From NCBI GenBank assembly GCA_020637775.1, contig JACKJV010000004.1, positions 186,001 to 250,000 of the forward strand: a stretch of DNA of 64,000 bases, written 5' to 3'. Under the pieces are notes generated by a model that ran no database searches, was not told the origin of the DNA, and saw only the letters and a program-made list of their open reading frames with translations. This stretch comes from Brucellaceae bacterium (GTDB taxonomy: Bacteria > Pseudomonadota > Alphaproteobacteria > Rhizobiales > Rhizobiaceae). Position 1 is the stretch's first letter. Each line of letters starts with the position of its first letter. Below, in pieces: positions 61,380 through 64,000 of the stretch. A program made the translations under genes and the position numbers.

Positions 61380-63229
61380 GGCTGGTCGTCCGGTTTTTCG
61401 GCTCCAGCCGTTCCCTTCCTCGGATCACCCGCGCGGCCTTCCGGCTTTGGCGGGGCGAAGGACAGGATCGTGTCGCCAGGCTGCGGTTTTCCCTCCGGCG
61501 CTGTGGAGGCAAAGACCAGTTGCCCGGATGCCTTGCGCCAGAGGATCATGCGAGCGCCTTCTGCCCGGGTTTCCAGATATTTGTCAAAGGGAAACTCATC
61601 TGAAATCCTGGTCGCCTGCACGCCCCAGCCGCGGGTCATGTTGATCTGGAAATCGAACCAGCCAAGGGCCGGTTCGCGCGTCAGGGGACGGCCGCCGAGT
61701 GTGAAATTGAGCGCCAACCGTTCGGAACGTTCCTTCGCACTGCCGATCTGGAAGACGTGGCTGCGGCCGACTTCCGGCCCGAGATCGGTGCAGACGAGCG
61801 TATTGTAAGCGTCGTTCGGTGTGGCGGCAATGACGTTCTGGTATCGGTTCAGGGCCAGCGAGTGATGGGCGTCCTCCGACAGGACTTCACCGAAATAGAC
61901 GGGAATATCGGCCAGACGCGCCTCGCGAATACGGTCCCACTCCGTGTCGGCGACGAGCACAGGAATCTTCAATTCCTTCATTTTGCGCGCAAGGCTGGTC
62001 GCAAATCGCGAGCCCCCGACGATCAGGACACCGGGGCTTTCGGATGACTTGAGACCAAGAAGTCCGGCGAGTGGCGACAGGGTGAAGCCGTGGGCAATGA
62101 TGGTGGTCACCACAACCGCGAAGGCGAAGGCAACCATGAGAGGCGCGTCCTCAACCCCGTTGTCGGCCAAGGCGGCGCCGAAAAGGCCGGAGACGGCGAC
62201 CGCGACAATGCCGCGGGGGGCGATCCAGCCGACAAAGATGCGTTCCTTGAGGGACAAGCCGGTGCCCAGGGTCGCGACAAGGACCGCCGCCGGCCGGATC
62301 ACGAACATGACGAGGACCACAAAGGCGGCCGCCTTCCAGTCCAGGGCCAGAACCGCATCGACATCAAGGGCTGCTGTCAGCAGAACAAAAAGCCCCGATA
62401 CAAGCAAGATTGTCACGGTTTCCTTGAACCGGCGCATTTCCGCCAGGCTGGCGATGCGCGTATTCGCCAGAGTGATGCCCATGACCGTCACGGTGAGCAA
62501 GCCGGCTTCCTCAAGAATGAGATTGGTTGAGACGAATGCGGAAAGGACGGCGGCAAAGATTACCGGGGCCTTGAGATATTCGGGTACGTGGCCGCGAATG
62601 AACAACCAGGCAATGAAGCGGCCAAAAAGAATGCCACCGGCGGTGGCTGTGACGAAGGCCACGATCACGGAAATGACCAGCCGGTCGGCGTGATGCGTGC
62701 CATGCGACACGAGGAAAACCTCGAATGCAAGAACTGCAAACAGCGCCCCGATCGCGTCATTGACGATCGCTTCCCAGCGCAAGAGAGAAGCCGGCCGTTG
62801 GGTCAGCTTGGCCTGCCGCAGAAGCGGCATGATGACCGTAGGACCGGTGACGACAAGGATTGCGCCCAGAACGGCTGAAGTGGGCCAGGACAAGCCTCCC
62901 ACGAAGTGGGCTGCAAGCGTTGTCATGCCCCAGACCAGGGGACCGCCCAGAATGATCATCCGGCGCACGGCTGTCGAAGTTTCCGCGATCTCCCTGAAAT
63001 TGAGGGTCAGCCCGCCCTCGAACAGAATGATGGCAACGGCAAGGGAAACCGCTGGACGATAGACATCGCCAAAGTCGCGGACAGGATCGATGAAACCGGT
63101 GACCGGGCCGATCAATGCGCCAGCGACAAGAAGCAGCACGATGCCGGGTATGCGAAGACGCCATGCCAGCCATTGGGCGAAAACGCCTGCAGCAGCAATG
63201 CTGGCGAGTTTGAAGCCTACCATGTCCAT
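61376..63229 (-). CDS. CPA1-family sodium:proton antiporter with TrkA-N domain
   Basis: The 617-residue protein has about 12-13 membrane helices (residues 5-400; FEGGLTLNF and AIVNDAIGALFAVL, the latter with the ion-binding Asn-Asp pair). A cytoplasmic Rossmann-type TrkA-N domain follows (about 405-540; VLIVGGSRFATSLARKM), which in relatives binds a nucleotide and gates transport. The C-terminal tail is charged. An in-frame ATG two codons in is an alternative start. It precedes and overlaps prmA. Confidence 0.9.
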   Translation of the reverse strand: MDMVGFKLASIAAAGVFAQWLAWRLRIPGIVLLLVAGALIGPVTGFIDPVRDFGDVYRPAVSLAVAIILFEGGLTLNFREIAETSTAVRRMIILGGPLVWGMTTLAAHFVGGLSWPTSAVLGAILVVTGPTVIMPLLRQAKLTQRPASLLRWEAIVNDAIGALFAVLAFEVFLVSHGTHHADRLVISVIVAFVTATAGGILFGRFIAWLFIRGHVPEYLKAPVIFAAVLSAFVSTNLILEEAGLLTVTVMGITLANTRIASLAEMRRFKETVTILLVSGLFVLLTAALDVDAVLALDWKAAAFVVLVMFVIRPAAVLVATLGTGLSLKERIFVGWIAPRGIVAVAVSGLFGAALADNGVEDAPLMVAFAFAVVVTTIIAHGFTLSPLAGLLGLKSSESPGVLIVGGSRFATSLARKMKELKIPVLVADTEWDRIREARLADIPVYFGEVLSEDAHHSLALNRYQNVIAATPNDAYNTLVCTDLGPEVGRSHVFQIGSAKERSERLALNFTLGGRPLTREPALGWFDFQINMTRGWGVQATRISDEFPFDKYLETRAEGARMILWRKASGQLVFASTAPEGKPQPGDTILSFAPPKPEGRAGDPRKGTAGAEKPDDQP

Positions 63230-63327
63230 TCTTCAAACTCCTGCAGGAAGCCATTGCCGCACATGGGCGTAACCTGGCTGGCTTCCGGTTGGGATCAACC
63301 GGAAGTGGATCCACCTCCCGGATTCGC

Positions 63328-63909
63328 CTAGCCTTCGGCGAGCCGCTTCAATTTCGCCATCGCGGCCTGCGCATCTTCGCCATAGGCGATGGTGCCTTCA
63401 AAGCCGCCCTTCGCGTTCAGCAGCAGGATCGATGCCGTATGGTCCATCGTATAGTCGTTCCCGTCATTGGTGGGAATCTTCTTTGCGTAGATCTTGTAGT
63501 CGCGAATGACCTTGGCAACCTCGTCAGGATCGCCGGAGACGCCGACAACGCGATCGGTGACGTTGGAAATGTAGTCCTTGAGGATTTCCGGCGTATCCCT
63601 TTCGGGATCGACCGAGAAGAAGAACGCCTTGACGTTACCGGCCTCCGGACCCAGCTGCGTCAGCCATCCATTGAGCTCGTAAAGGGTTGTCGGACACACT
63701 TCGGGGCAGTGGGTGAAGCCGAAGAAAAGGGCAACGGGCTGACCGCGCAACGCCTGTTCCGTGATCTCGTTTCCATACATGTCGGTCAAGGTGAAAGGGC
63801 CGCCGAACGCGCCATCGCCCTGGTTCATTGCATTGTAGGCGGTATAACCGAGGATGCCGGTTGCGAGCGCCACTGCGGCAAGCACAGCATAGAGTATTCC
63901 ACGCATCAT
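63328..63909 (-). CDS. SCO1/SenC/PrrC family copper chaperone
   Basis: The 193-residue protein has an N-terminal membrane anchor (residues 4-24) and a periplasmic thioredoxin-like domain. Copper ligands Cys68 and Cys72 (HCPEVCP) and His157 (MDHTAS) are all present, so it should be able to bind copper and help build the CuA site of cytochrome c oxidase. ATG 63909 is followed by a second ATG at 63906. A short gap of 26 bases separates it from the gene running off the window end. Confidence 0.92.
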   Translation of the reverse strand: MMRGILYAVLAAVALATGILGYTAYNAMNQGDGAFGGPFTLTDMYGNEITEQALRGQPVALFFGFTHCPEVCPTTLYELNGWLTQLGPEAGNVKAFFFSVDPERDTPEILKDYISNVTDRVVGVSGDPDEVAKVIRDYKIYAKKIPTNDGNDYTMDHTASILLLNAKGGFEGTIAYGEDAQAAMAKLKRLAEG

Positions 63910-63935
63910 TTTGAATTTCTTTCCAGAATCCTGAT

Positions 63936-64000
63936 CTCAGAGGCACCATGACAGGCCGGTCTCGGCCAGCGAGAGGAAGAGCGAGGCGCCGTGATCGATC
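63936..64000 (-). CDS. C-terminal end of an unidentified gene
   Basis: On the minus strand a frame enters from the window edge and stops with TGA at 63938-63936. The visible end reads about IDHGASLFLSLAETGLSWCL. It is too short to name, and lies 26 bases upstream of the SCO-family gene in the same direction, so the two may form an operon. Confidence 0.4.

Overview
The window is a high-GC chromosomal stretch from an alphaproteobacterium, most likely of the order Hyphomicrobiales (Rhizobiales). This rests on the complete division and cell-wall cluster continuing through ftsZ, lpxC, bamD, recN and ligA, on a 575-residue FtsZ with a long Ala/Pro/Gln-rich linker, on a PPi-type phosphofructokinase, and on an ArsR-methyltransferase fusion next to metF. 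The predicted glucosylglycerate locus hints at a marine or salt-exposed lifestyle, but genus cannot be fixed from sequence alone. I see no insertion sequence, prophage, CRISPR array or tRNA; base composition is even and genes are dense and often overlap by 1 to 13 bases.

Region 1 (1-11000) is mixed metabolism and transport: the tail of a membrane protein, a ketoacyl-ACP-synthase-III-like enzyme with a MOSC protein, a CidA/LrgA-LrgB pair, a CPA2 antiporter, an ornithine/lysine-type decarboxylase, a DMT exporter, an amidase, a 28-residue membrane protein, and metF with its ArsR-methyltransferase regulator and a clear operator. Region 2 (11000-20330) holds trmO, DUF2293, a predicted glucosylglycerate locus (GH13_18 phosphorylase converging on a GpgS-like glycosyltransferase and a HAD phosphatase), a GH25 lipoprotein, a serine hydrolase, PPi-phosphofructokinase and a VIT/CCC1 metal transporter. 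Region 3 (20400-27100) is 5-oxoprolinase divergent from a MarR regulator, a DjlA-like co-chaperone coupled to an AmiD-like amidase, and a small lytic transglycosylase ending in a strong terminator. RNase P RNA (rnpB) and a Cys/Met-metabolism PLP enzyme follow.

Region 4 (28730-56331) is the dcw cluster on the plus strand: mraZ, rsmH, ftsL, ftsI, murE, murF, mraY, murD, ftsW, murG, murC, murB, an OafA-type acyltransferase with SGNH domain, ddl, ftsQ, ftsA, ftsZ, then lpxC, bamD, recN and ligA. It makes the meso-DAP peptidoglycan precursor, flips and polymerises it at the septum, and links this to lipid A synthesis and outer-membrane assembly. The control region before mraZ carries four CCCAT-like repeats at 10-bp period (the reverse complement of the known MraZ box) and a CtrA-like box.

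Region 5 (56328-64000) has a DUF2461 protein, an AzlC/AzlD exporter pair, a large aminopeptidase P, a DUF1127-like small protein with a terminator, prmA overlapped by a CPA1 antiporter, and an SCO-family copper chaperone. Points I find most worth a second look are the acyltransferase inside the dcw cluster, the MraZ-type repeats and CtrA-like boxes, the SahR-like operator, the glucosylglycerate locus, and the palindrome abutting the oxoprolinase promoter.
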